Of a DNA stretch of 64,000 bases, positions 1-7,471 are shown in pieces. Position 1 is the first letter of the stretch. Every line of letters starts with the position of its first letter. Source of the stretch: Actinomycetota bacterium (lineage in GTDB: Bacteria > Actinomycetota > Actinomycetes > Propionibacteriales > Propionibacteriaceae); the NCBI GenBank assembly GCA_020161015.1, contig JAIUOT010000019.1:1-64000 (forward strand), in the 5' to 3' direction. The translations under genes and the position numbers were made by a program. Under the pieces are notes generated by a model. It was not told where the DNA came from. It did not search any database and saw only the letters and a list, made by a program, of their open reading frames with translations.

Positions 1-320
1 GCATGTCCGCGTCCTACGACGAGCAGGGCAACTACATCTACCCCGAGGGCTTCGATCCGGAGACCCAGGAGTGGAAGCCCGGCTACGAGGCGCAGCAGCG
101 TGCGTGGGAGCAGCAGTACGCCGAGGCGCAGGCCCGGTGGGAGGCGCACAAGCGCCAGGTCGAGGAGGCCGAGGCTGCCGACGTGCAGGCCGCGGTCGCC
201 CAGGCCAACACTGCCGCCTACTCCGCCGGTGGCGCGTCCGACGACGCGGCTCCGGAAGGCTCGCTGGCCTCTGACGAGGCCCTGCAGGCCCTGCGGGAGA
301 AGCTCACCGGCGGTCGCTGA
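1..320 (+). CDS. rpsA: 30S ribosomal protein S1, C-terminal end (partial)
   Basis: This is the 3' end of a gene whose start lies left of the window; reading begins at base 3 in frame. The visible ~105 residues are the disordered tail of actinobacterial S1: it follows the last S1 RNA-binding repeat, is rich in Glu/Gln/Ala, carries YDEQGNYIYPEGFDPETQEW, and ends in the typical ASDEALQALREKL. An internal ATG at base 3 makes it look like a small complete gene, but the match to the S1 tail and the coaE gene just downstream (the usual order in actinobacteria) argue for a truncated rpsA. S1 helps the small ribosomal subunit bind mRNA. A strong terminator hairpin follows the stop codon. Confidence 0.85.
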   Translation, partial: MSASYDEQGNYIYPEGFDPETQEWKPGYEAQQRAWEQQYAEAQARWEAHKRQVEEAEAADVQAAVAQANTAAYSAGGASDDAAPEGSLASDEALQALREKLTGGR

Positions 321-335
321 CCAGCCTGACGGCAC

Positions 336-378
336 ACGACGTGCCCTCCACCTCACGGTGGGGGGCACATCGTCTTTT
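336..378 (+). terminator. Rho-independent terminator after rpsA
   Basis: A 12-bp stem (341-352 with 357-368, one G-T wobble) closes a TCAC loop. The flanking ACGA/TCGT extends the stem, and a TTTT run follows at 374-377. It lies just after the rpsA stop codon. Confidence 0.85.
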
Positions 379-459
379 CCCGTCCGGCTGGCATGCTGGT
401 GCTCCACGGTGTGGAGGGAGCGGGATGTCGGTGCGGACCTCGTGGTGCGGGGCCGGACG

Positions 460-1068
460 GTGATCACGATCGGGCTGACCGGCGGGATCGGTTCCGGCAA
501 GTCGACCGTGGCGGAGTTGCTGCGTGCCCGTGGTGCCCTGGTGATCGACGCCGACCGGCTCGCGCGGGAGGTGGTGGAGCCCGGAACTCCCGGACTGGCC
601 GCCGTCGTCGCACGCTTCGGCCGGGGCGTCCTCGGCGCCGACGGGTCGCTGGACCGGGCCGCCCTGGGACGCATCGTGTTCGCGGACGGGGACGCCCGTC
701 GTGACCTCGAGGCCATCGTCCACCCGGCCGTCCGCTCCCGCGCGGCGGAGCTCAGCGCCCTGGCCGGACCCGACGACGTGGTGGTGCACATGATCCCGTT
801 GCTGGTCGAGACCGGGCAGCAGGACGCGTTCGACCTGGTGGTGGTCGTCGACGTCGATCCCGACACCCAGCTGGCTCGGATCCGTGACCGCGACGGACTG
901 GACGAGTCCCAGGCCAGGGCCCGCGTCCAGGCGCAGGCGTCCCGCGCGGAACGACTCGCCGCAGCGGATGTGGTGGTGGACAACACCGGCTCGCTCGCCG
1001 ACCTGGCCGTTCAGGTCGCCGGCCTCTGGCGTGATCACGTGGCTCCGCGACTGCCCGGAAATCGCTGA
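460..1068 (+). CDS. coaE: Dephospho-CoA kinase
   Basis: Catalyses the last step of coenzyme A synthesis, ATP-dependent 3'-phosphorylation of dephospho-CoA, in the cytoplasm. The protein (about 202 aa, normal for the family) opens with ITIGLTGGIGSGKST, a textbook P-loop near residues 7-15, followed by VIDADRLAREVV (the acidic DAD motif that binds substrate/Mg) and the CoaE lid region with IPLLVE. The reading frame stays open far upstream, but family homology begins at the GTG at 460. In-frame GTGs at 442 and 445 are possible and no clear ribosome-binding site decides. It sits downstream of rpsA, the common actinobacterial arrangement, but behind a terminator, so it probably has its own promoter. 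Confidence 0.93.
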   Translation: MITIGLTGGIGSGKSTVAELLRARGALVIDADRLAREVVEPGTPGLAAVVARFGRGVLGADGSLDRAALGRIVFADGDARRDLEAIVHPAVRSRAAELSALAGPDDVVVHMIPLLVETGQQDAFDLVVVVDVDPDTQLARIRDRDGLDESQARARVQAQASRAERLAAADVVVDNTGSLADLAVQVAGLWRDHVAPRLPGNR

Positions 1069-1100
1069 CCAGCGGGTATTCCCCCCGACAGGTCGGCCCC

Positions 1101-1106
1101 TATGCT
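1101..1106 (+). promoter_or_regulatory. -10 box of the PrsW-like gene
   Basis: TATGCT lies about 30 bases before the GTG at 1136. The predicted transcript would have a short leader holding the AAAGGGGG ribosome-binding site. Confidence 0.5.
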
Positions 1107-1135
1107 GTCGCCAGAGCAAGCAAAGGGGGCTTTTC

Positions 1136-2416
1136 GTGAATTGTTCTCGCTGCCTTTCCCCGGTTCCTGATGTCGCGCATTTCTGTCATCGCTGCGGACT
1201 GGACCTCGTGCCCGGTGACGAACGCGGCCGGCGGAGGTTCGCCCTGGCCCCGGACGAGCCCGTCGCCTCGTTCGCGCTGATCTCCTCGATCATGCCGCGG
1301 GAGGCCGGGCGCCACCCGCAGACCTACCGGACGGCGTTCACGATCACGCTGGTCGCGGCGCTCGTCGCGGCGATCTTCGGCGCGATGCCGATCGCCGTGC
1401 TGATCGCAGCGTTCGCGATCCCGATCGTGTACATCACCTACCTCTACGACGTGAACCTGTGGGAGGACGAGCCGCTGGCGGTGACCGGCTTCGCGTTCCT
1501 GCTCACCGGTGTGCTGTCGCTGGTCTTCACGCTGATCTGGAGCGGCTTCCTGCCGTTGTCGACCACCCTGCGCTCCCCGGACGGCACGATGATCGCCGGC
1601 CCGCAGTGGGGCACGTTCCTCGTGGTCGCCGTCCTCGTTCCGGTGGTAGGTGAGGCGATCCGCCAGCTGGGGCCGGTGTTCCTGGCCGGCCGTCCGGCGT
1701 TCGACGACCTGATGGACGGGCTCACCTTCGGTGTGGTCAGCGGTGTCGCCTACGCCAGCTTCGACACCCTCGTGCGGCACTGGCCGCTGCTGACCGGCGG
1801 CCTGGTCTCTCCCGAGCCGGCCCAGTTCGCGTCCCTGGTCTTCCTCGAGGGATTCGTGAAGCCACTGGTCATGGGCACTGCGACCGGTCTGGCCGTGGCG
1901 GAGTTCTCCGGGCTCGGCAAGGGGTACGACGGCTTCACGCCGCGCTACTTCGCCGCTGTCGGCCTTGCCGTCGGCGCGAACGTGGTCTACAGCACCGGCA
2001 CCTACCTTCTCGGCTACGTCGGCACGGAGGCCGTCTCGTGGATCCTCCAGGTGGTCTGGGGCCTGCTCGTGCTCGCCCTGCTGATCCTGCGGCTCCGCAC
2101 GGTGCTCAATGCCGGGCTGCTGGAGGCCGCCCTCGAATCGGCCGCCCGCGACGGCGAGCCGGCCGGCGCGGAGCTGGGCTTCTGCGCCCGCTGCGAGATG
2201 CCGCTGCTGCCCGGGTCCGCGTTCTGCACGGCCTGCGGTGTGTCGGTGCGCGCCTGGCTGAAGGCCCCCGCGATGGCGGCCACCGGCGCGTCCGCCGACG
2301 AGGCCCCACCCGCGTCGCCACCGGAGGGCCCCGCGCCCGGAACGGCGGAGGCGGACGTGGCCGCTGCGGACGTGCCGGCCACCACCGGTGACGAGGACGG
2401 GGAGGCACGGGCATGA
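1136..2416 (+). CDS. PrsW-like polytopic membrane protein with zinc ribbons at both ends
   Basis: 426-aa protein. An N-terminal zinc ribbon uses C3, C6, C17 and C20; a second uses C350, C353, C364 and C367. Between them are about eight hydrophobic segments (roughly residues 68-320). The layout VPVVGEAIRQ, then DGLTFGVVSGVAYASFD, matches the order of the PrsW (M82 intramembrane metalloprotease) motifs, but the family EExxK is here GEAIRQ and the Glu after FA is Asp210, so proteolysis may be lost. The tail from about residue 380 is acidic, Ala/Pro-rich and probably disordered. The GTG start is set by AAAGGGGG at 1122-1129. The stop overlaps the next gene by ATGA, implying translational coupling. 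Function is unknown; PrsW relatives act in anti-sigma cleavage or membrane-protein handling. Confidence 0.72.
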   Translation: MNCSRCLSPVPDVAHFCHRCGLDLVPGDERGRRRFALAPDEPVASFALISSIMPREAGRHPQTYRTAFTITLVAALVAAIFGAMPIAVLIAAFAIPIVYITYLYDVNLWEDEPLAVTGFAFLLTGVLSLVFTLIWSGFLPLSTTLRSPDGTMIAGPQWGTFLVVAVLVPVVGEAIRQLGPVFLAGRPAFDDLMDGLTFGVVSGVAYASFDTLVRHWPLLTGGLVSPEPAQFASLVFLEGFVKPLVMGTATGLAVAEFSGLGKGYDGFTPRYFAAVGLAVGANVVYSTGTYLLGYVGTEAVSWILQVVWGLLVLALLILRLRTVLNAGLLEAALESAARDGEPAGAELGFCARCEMPLLPGSAFCTACGVSVRAWLKAPAMAATGASADEAPPASPPEGPAPGTAEADVAAADVPATTGDEDGEARA

Positions 2417-3465
2417 CCCAGAACCCGAACACCCCGGCCCCCGGTTCCTGGCCCCAGGGCTCGCCGCAGCAGGGCACGCCGCAGGGCGTCCCCCAGCAAG
2501 GCGTCCCGCAGCAGGGGGCCCCGCAGCAGGGAGCGCCACAGCAGGGCGTCCCGCAGCAGGCCGGCTACCCGCAGCAGCCGGGGTACCCGCAGGCCGGGTA
2601 CCCTCCGCAGCCCTACCCGGGCCAGGGGTACCCGCCGCAGGCCGGCTACGCCGGCCAGGCGTACCCCCAGGGCGCTTACGGCCGTCCCGCCTACGGCCCG
2701 CAGGCCGGCGCGCAGCCGGGCTACGGTGGCCCTGGCGGGCAGCCCCCGGCGCCGCGCGCGTCCTCGAGCAAGGTCCTGCTGATCGTGATCGGCGCGGTCG
2801 TGCTGCTGGTCATCGCCGGTGCCGCCCTCCTGATGCTGTCGAACCGGCAGGCGCCGGTCGACCCGGTGACGCCCACGCCCGTCCCCACGGTGCCCACGAC
2901 GACGGCGTCCCCGTCCCCGGAGCCCACAGCCACGGGTTCCGCGGAGCCCACGGGGGAACCGACCCAGGAGCCCACCGAGGGCCCGTCGCCGGAGCCGACG
3001 CCGCCCAACGGCGGGGTGGTCGACCTCGGCAACGGGGTCATGTTCCTCCCTGCACCGGGGTGGGAGGTCCAGGAGCAGGCGCCCTCGGCCATCTCGGTGA
3101 GCGACGGCAAGGCCGTGTTCGTGACCCGGGTCGTCCAGCAGAAGAAGAACACCAACGCCGGCCAGCTGTGCGACGCCTTCAACCGGCAGGTGCTCGACGG
3201 CGCGACCGGCGCGAAGTTCGGTGACGCCAAGGACCTCGACATCAACCTGAAGAACCTGGCCGTCGCCCAGTGCCCGGCCGCGTTCATCTCGACCAGCAAC
3301 GGCAAGAGCACGCAGATGCTGGCGGTGACGTTCGCCGCGGTGCGCACCACCGACGGGGTGTCGACGCTCAGCACCCTGCTGTTCACGAAGGACACGCCCG
3401 AGGACAGCTTCAACGCCGTCGACCAGATGCTCGGCGTGGTGCTGGGCAGCCAGTCCGCCGGCTGA
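2413..3465 (+). CDS. Membrane-anchored protein with Gln/Pro/Gly/Tyr repeats
   Basis: 350 aa. Residues 1-115 are low complexity: short PQQG(V/A/T) repeats, then GYPPQ-type Tyr/Pro/Gly repeats. One transmembrane helix follows (about residues 119-140, SKVLLIVIGAVVLLVIAG), then a Thr/Pro/Glu linker, then a ~150-residue C-terminal domain that looks globular and would be outside the cell. This layout (cytoplasmic repeat arm, one helix, linker, extracytoplasmic domain) is common in actinobacterial cell-surface proteins. I do not recognise the C-terminal domain. The ATG overlaps the stop of the PrsW-like gene, so the two proteins are probably made together and may act together. A GGGGAGG ribosome-binding site precedes the start. 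Confidence 0.75.
   Translation: MTQNPNTPAPGSWPQGSPQQGTPQGVPQQGVPQQGAPQQGAPQQGVPQQAGYPQQPGYPQAGYPPQPYPGQGYPPQAGYAGQAYPQGAYGRPAYGPQAGAQPGYGGPGGQPPAPRASSSKVLLIVIGAVVLLVIAGAALLMLSNRQAPVDPVTPTPVPTVPTTTASPSPEPTATGSAEPTGEPTQEPTEGPSPEPTPPNGGVVDLGNGVMFLPAPGWEVQEQAPSAISVSDGKAVFVTRVVQQKKNTNAGQLCDAFNRQVLDGATGAKFGDAKDLDINLKNLAVAQCPAAFISTSNGKSTQMLAVTFAAVRTTDGVSTLSTLLFTKDTPEDSFNAVDQMLGVVLGSQSAG
2461..2572 (+). repeat. Short tandem coding repeat (CCGCAGCAGGGCGTC type)
   Basis: About seven imperfect copies of a 15-base unit, CC(G/C)CAGCAGGGnGyC, encode PQQG(V/A) repeats at the N-terminus of the membrane protein. Repeats of this kind often vary in copy number between strains. Confidence 0.7.
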
Positions 3466-3475
3466 GCCGACCATG

Positions 3476-3506
3476 CTCCCCGGGGCCGCCCGCCGGCCCC
3501 GGGGAG
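3476..3506 (+). terminator. Terminator hairpin before uvrB
   Basis: A perfect 12-bp GC stem (3476-3487 with 3495-3506) closes a 7-base loop just after the repeat-rich protein gene. It has no T tract. Confidence 0.65.
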
Positions 3507-3522
3507 TGTCGGAGCCGGGACC

Positions 3523-3528
3523 TATGCT
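3523..3528 (+). promoter_or_regulatory. -10 box of leaderless uvrB transcript
   Basis: TATGCT ends 6 bases before the GTG at 3535, with no ribosome-binding site in between. Transcription should begin at or next to the start codon. Confidence 0.65.
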
Positions 3529-3534
3529 CTCCCC

Positions 3535-5616
3535 GTGCGACCGATCACCGATGTGCAGCGCCGGGTGGCGCCGTTCCGTGTCGTGGCCGACTTCGAGCCG
3601 GCCGGCGACCAGCCCGCAGCGATCGACGAGCTCCAGCGCCGGATCGAGGCCGGTGAGCAGGACGTCGTCCTCCTGGGCGCCACCGGTACCGGCAAGACGG
3701 CGACCGTCGCCTGGCTCGCCGAGCGGCTCCAGCGCCCGATGCTGGTGATGCAGCCGAACAAGACCCTGGCCGCGCAGTTCGCCAACGAGCTGCGGCAGTT
3801 CTTCCCGGACAACGCCGTGGAGTACTTCGTCTCGTACTACGACTACTACCAGCCCGAGGCCTACGTCCCCCAGACCGACACCTACATCGAGAAGGACTCC
3901 TCCCTCAACGAGGAGGTCGAGCGGCTGCGGCACTCCGCCACCAACTCGCTGCTGACCAGGCGGGACGTGATCGTGGTCGCGACGGTGTCGGCGATCTACG
4001 GTCTGGGCACGCCGCAGGAGTACGTCGACCGGATGGTCCGGCTGCGCCGCGGCGAGGAGGTCGACCGGGACACGCTGCTGCGCCGGCTGGTCGACATCCA
4101 GTACGTGCGCAACGACCTCGCGGCCACTCGCGGCACGTTCCGGGTGCAGGGCGACACCGTCGAGGTGTTCCCGATGTACGAGGAGCACGCCGTGCGGGTG
4201 GAATTCTTCGGCGACGAGATCGAGGCACTGTCCACGCTGCACCCCCTGACCGGCGAGGTGCTGAGCACCGATGAGGAGATCTACGTCTTCCCGGCGTCGC
4301 ACTACGTGGCGGGGCCGGAGCGCATGGAGCGTGCGATCGAGGGCATCGAGGCCGAACTCGCCGTCCGGCTGGCGGACCTCGAGGCGAACAACCAGCTCCT
4401 CGAGGCGCAGCGGCTGCGGATGCGCACCAGCTACGACATCGAGATGATGCGCCAGATCGGCACGTGCTCCGGCATCGAGAACTACTCCCGGCACATCGAC
4501 GGACGCGGCACCGGCACCCCGCCGAACTGCCTGCTCGACTACTTCCCAGAGGACTTCCTGCTGGTCGTGGACGAGTCGCACGTGACCGTGCCGCAGATCG
4601 GCGGCATGTACGAGGGCGACATGTCCCGGAAGCGGACGCTGGTCGAGTTCGGGTTCCGGCTGCCGTCCGCCATGGACAACCGGCCCCTGCGCTGGGAGGA
4701 GTTCGTCGAGCGCATCGGGCAGACGGTCTACCTGTCGGCGACGCCGGGGCCGTACGAGCTGGCGAAGTCGCGCGGGTTCGTCGAGCAGCTCATCCGTCCC
4801 ACCGGCCTGGTCGACCCGGAGATCGTCGTGAAGCCCACACGCGGCCAGATCGATGACCTGATGGCCGAGATCCGCCTCCGCACGGAGCTCAACGAGCGGG
4901 TGCTCGTGACCACCCTGACCAAGAAGATGGCAGAGGACCTCACCGACTACCTGATGGAGAACGGCGTCCGCACCCGCTACCTGCACTCCGAGGTCGACAC
5001 GCTGCGGCGCATCGAGCTCCTGCGCGAGCTCCGCCTGGGCACCTACGACGTGCTCGTCGGCATCAACCTGCTGCGCGAGGGCCTGGACCTGCCCGAGGTG
5101 AGCCTGGTCGCGATCCTGGACGCCGACAAGGAGGGCTTCCTGCGGAGCGAGCGGTCGCTGATCCAGACCATCGGACGGGCCGCGCGCAACGTGGCCGGCC
5201 AGGTGCACATGTACGCGGACAAGATCACCCCGTCGATGGCGGCGGCGATCGACGAGACCAACCGGCGCCGCGAGAAGCAGGTGGCCTACAACGCCGAGCG
5301 GGGGATCGACCCGCAGCCGCTGCGCAAGAAGATCGCGGACCTCACCGACCTCCTCGCGCGCGAGGACGCCGACACCACAGCCCTCGTCAGCCGGGCGGGC
5401 GGGCGCCGTCCGACCAGTCCGGTGCCGTTGTCCGCCGAGCGCTCCCGCGACCTGGGCGCGATGCCGTCCAGCGAGCTGGCCGGACTGATCAGCGAGCTCA
5501 CCGAGCAGATGCACTCGGCCGCCGCGGAGCTGCAGTTCGAGCTGGCCGCCCGGCTGCGCGACGAGATCGCCGACCTGAAGAAGACGCTGCGCCAGATGCT
5601 GGAGGCCACGCGCTGA
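3535..5616 (+). CDS. uvrB: Excinuclease ABC subunit B
   Basis: DNA helicase-like subunit of nucleotide excision repair. UvrA loads it at lesions, it verifies damage and recruits UvrC. 693 aa, normal length. Walker A is GATGTGKT at residues 48-55. The Tyr-rich beta-hairpin used to probe DNA is present ([20 protein letters not shown]), as are the DEADH-like VVDESHV motif, the C-terminal helicase half with QTIGRAARN, and a final UVR domain (about residues 645-690) that contacts UvrC. The GTG start fits a leaderless promoter. uvrA and uvrC lie within the next 7 kb. I see no full actinobacterial SOS box upstream. Confidence 0.97.
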   Translation: MRPITDVQRRVAPFRVVADFEPAGDQPAAIDELQRRIEAGEQDVVLLGATGTGKTATVAWLAERLQRPMLVMQPNKTLAAQFANELRQFFPDNAVEYFVSYYDYYQPEAYVPQTDTYIEKDSSLNEEVERLRHSATNSLLTRRDVIVVATVSAIYGLGTPQEYVDRMVRLRRGEEVDRDTLLRRLVDIQYVRNDLAATRGTFRVQGDTVEVFPMYEEHAVRVEFFGDEIEALSTLHPLTGEVLSTDEEIYVFPASHYVAGPERMERAIEGIEAELAVRLADLEANNQLLEAQRLRMRTSYDIEMMRQIGTCSGIENYSRHIDGRGTGTPPNCLLDYFPEDFLLVVDESHVTVPQIGGMYEGDMSRKRTLVEFGFRLPSAMDNRPLRWEEFVERIGQTVYLSATPGPYELAKSRGFVEQLIRPTGLVDPEIVVKPTRGQIDDLMAEIRLRTELNERVLVTTLTKKMAEDLTDYLMENGVRTRYLHSEVDTLRRIELLRELRLGTYDVLVGINLLREGLDLPEVSLVAILDADKEGFLRSERSLIQTIGRAARNVAGQVHMYADKITPSMAAAIDETNRRREKQVAYNAERGIDPQPLRKKIADLTDLLAREDADTTALVSRAGGRRPTSPVPLSAERSRDLGAMPSSELAGLISELTEQMHSAAAELQFELAARLRDEIADLKKTLRQMLEATR

Positions 5617-5617
5617 G

Positions 5618-5646
5618 CGTCGGCGGGTCACCGGCTTTGGCCGACG
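5618..5646 (+). terminator. Weak hairpin after uvrB
   Basis: CGTCGGC (5618-5624) can pair with GCCGACG (5640-5646) across a 15-base loop. It has no T tract and is only a possible terminator. Confidence 0.35.
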
Positions 5647-5713
5647 GGCACGAGACTGACAGAATCAGGCGTACCCCCCACGACAACCCGATGACCAGAC
5701 GAGGGACCGCTGA

Positions 5714-6682
5714 ATGCATGTGACCGCCGAGATCTGGTTGATCACGATCGGGGTCCTCGTCGCCGTGCTCGCCGTCGACCTGCTCGTGATCGGTCGCCGG
5801 CCCCACGAGCCGAGCATGCGCGAGGCGGGGATCGCGATCGGCGTCTTCTCCGGTCTGGCGGTGCTGTTCGGGCTCGGAGTCTGGTGGTTGGCGGGCCCCC
5901 GGTACGCCGCGGAGTTCTTCGCCGGCTGGCTCACCGAGTACAGCCTGAGCGTCGACAACCTGTTCATCTTCGTGCTGATCATGGCGAACCTTCGGGTACC
6001 GCGGCACCTCCAGCAGTTCGCGCTCATGGTCGGCATCGTCCTGGCCCTGATCTTCCGGGGCATCTTCATCGCGCTCGGCGCCGCGGCGATCGAGCGGTTC
6101 AGCTGGGTGTTCTTCCTCTTCGGCGCGTTCCTGATCTACACGGCGGTGAAGCTCTACCTCGACTACCGCTCCGACGAGTCGGACGACGACAGCGAGAACG
6201 CCGTCATGCGCTGGGTGCGCCGCCGCTTCCCGTCCACCGACGACTTCCGCGGCACCAAGCTCGTGGTGACCGAAGGCGGCCGGCGGCTGGTGACGCCGAT
6301 GCTCCTGGTGGTGGTCGCCCTCGGCACGACCGACCTGCTCTTCGCGCTCGACTCGATCCCGGCGATCTACGGGCTCACCCAGGAGCCGTACCTGGTGTTC
6401 ACGGCGAACGTGTTCGCCCTGATGGGCCTGCGCCAGCTCTACTTCCTCATCGGTGGGCTCCTGCAGCGCCTGGTCTACCTGTCGGTGGGCCTGTCGGTGA
6501 TCCTGGCGTTCATCGGCGTGAAGCTGGTGCTGCACGCCGCGCACGAGTACGGGTGGGACGCCGGGCTCGGGCTGGACGCGGAGGTGCCGATCTGGGTCTC
6601 CCTCGCGGTCATCATCGGCACGCTGGCGGTGACGACCATCGCCAGCCTGGTGAAGTCGCGCCGCGACGAGCGGTCAGCCTAG
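5714..6682 (+). CDS. TerC family integral membrane protein
   Basis: 322-aa protein with about eight to nine transmembrane segments. The family hallmark is present: WLTEYSLSVDNLFIFVLIM with its acidic intramembrane residues, and a second DLLFALDSIPAIYGLT motif. A charged cytoplasmic loop (about residues 150-190, SDESDDDSENA) separates the halves. TerC/Alx relatives act in metal-ion handling (Mn, tellurite resistance) and in loading metal onto secreted proteins. No other ter genes are here, so a housekeeping metal role is more likely than tellurite resistance. ATG 5714 has GAGGGA at 5701-5706. The gene converges on, and overlaps by 9 bases, the gene that follows on the other strand. Confidence 0.9.
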   Translation: MHVTAEIWLITIGVLVAVLAVDLLVIGRRPHEPSMREAGIAIGVFSGLAVLFGLGVWWLAGPRYAAEFFAGWLTEYSLSVDNLFIFVLIMANLRVPRHLQQFALMVGIVLALIFRGIFIALGAAAIERFSWVFFLFGAFLIYTAVKLYLDYRSDESDDDSENAVMRWVRRRFPSTDDFRGTKLVVTEGGRRLVTPMLLVVVALGTTDLLFALDSIPAIYGLTQEPYLVFTANVFALMGLRQLYFLIGGLLQRLVYLSVGLSVILAFIGVKLVLHAAHEYGWDAGLGLDAEVPIWVSLAVIIGTLAVTTIASLVKSRRDERSA

Positions 6683-7381
6683 GAACGCCGGCCGCAGTCC
6701 GTCCGCCCCCGACACTCCGGACGCGGACAGGCGCCCGGCGAGCCACGCCCACAGGCGCGCGTCACTGCCGCTCACGGTCCGCCGCTCGGCGCCGTCCCCG
6801 ATGTCGGCCACGACGGAGTCGCCCTCCAGGTGGAGGGCGGGCAGGCCGGCGCCGGCGAGCAGGTCGAGCACCCAGCGCAGCAGCCACGCCGCGGCCGCCG
6901 GATCGATCGCGTCGGCGGCCCAGCCGCAGTCGAGGTCCAGGTGGTGCACGCACACCTCGTGGAGCCGGGCGAGCGGCACGGCGGCGAGGGTCAGGGCGAG
7001 CCCGTGGAGCTCCACCGGGGCTGACCAGTCGGTGACCTTCTCGATCGCCGCCTGGAGGGCACCGGCGCTGGTGTCCAGGTCGATCTGGAGCGCGAGTCCG
7101 TCGCGGTCGGCGCCGGCCTCGAGGTCTGCGAACCGGCGGGACGCGGGCAGAGGCCCGGGCTGGGGGAGGCCGGCTCCGACCGCCTCGGTGATGCCCCGCA
7201 GGTGGTCCGCGCTGCGGCTCAGGTGGGTGGCCACGTGGGCCCGGGACCACCCGGGCAGCGGCGTCGGCCGGTGCCACTCGTCCTCGCCGATGCCGATGGT
7301 GTAGCCGAGCAGGCGCTGGGTGGCGTCGGCGTTCCATCGGACCACGTCTTCCACCGGAATCGACCCGGTGTACTGGCTCAT
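6674..7381 (-). CDS. Maleylpyruvate isomerase family, mycothiol-dependent-type enzyme
   Basis: 235 aa. It has the DinB-like four-helix fold typical of actinobacterial mycothiol-dependent enzymes: [20 protein letters not shown] near residues 41-60 supplies metal-ligand His53 (H49 nearby), and [10 protein letters not shown] at 141-150 supplies the ExxxH pair E142/H146. A small C-terminal domain (SCP2/MDMPI-C-like, about 160-235) follows. The substrate cannot be told; characterised members isomerise maleylpyruvate or conjugate mycothiol. Its presence suggests the host makes mycothiol. The ATG at 7381 fits a leaderless promoter. Its 3' end overlaps terC by 9 bases in tail-to-tail orientation. Confidence 0.88.
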   Translation of the reverse strand: MSQYTGSIPVEDVVRWNADATQRLLGYTIGIGEDEWHRPTPLPGWSRAHVATHLSRSADHLRGITEAVGAGLPQPGPLPASRRFADLEAGADRDGLALQIDLDTSAGALQAAIEKVTDWSAPVELHGLALTLAAVPLARLHEVCVHHLDLDCGWAADAIDPAAAAWLLRWVLDLLAGAGLPALHLEGDSVVADIGDGAERRTVSGSDARLWAWLAGRLSASGVSGADGLRPAFLG

Positions 7382-7387
7382 GGCACC

Positions 7388-7393
7388 AACCTA
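7388..7393 (-). promoter_or_regulatory. -10 box of leaderless MDMPI-family gene
   Basis: On the minus strand TAGGTT is followed by six bases and then the ATG at 7381. There is no ribosome-binding site. Confidence 0.6.
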
Positions 7394-7459
7394 CGGCCCC
7401 GCGGCGGCCCCGGGCCAGCCCCGTCCGGATCGGCGGGACGGGCTGTCGGAGGCAGCATC

Positions 7460-7465
7460 TACCAT
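7460..7465 (+). promoter_or_regulatory. -10 box of leaderless uvrA transcript
   Basis: TACCAT ends 6 bases before the GTG at 7472, with no ribosome-binding site. It is back to back with the MDMPI-family promoter. Confidence 0.6.
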
Positions 7466-7471
7466 GATCGG

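Noticed and set aside
3-320. A complete small gene starting at ATG 3
   Set aside because: The sequence is the typical tail of actinobacterial ribosomal protein S1 and continues past the left edge.
2014-5631. 1205-codon open frame on the minus strand opposite uvrB
   Set aside because: It is an antisense shadow of uvrB and its upstream genes in high-GC DNA: the product is low-complexity His/Arg/Leu/Gly sequence with no known domain, while the plus strand encodes clear homologues.
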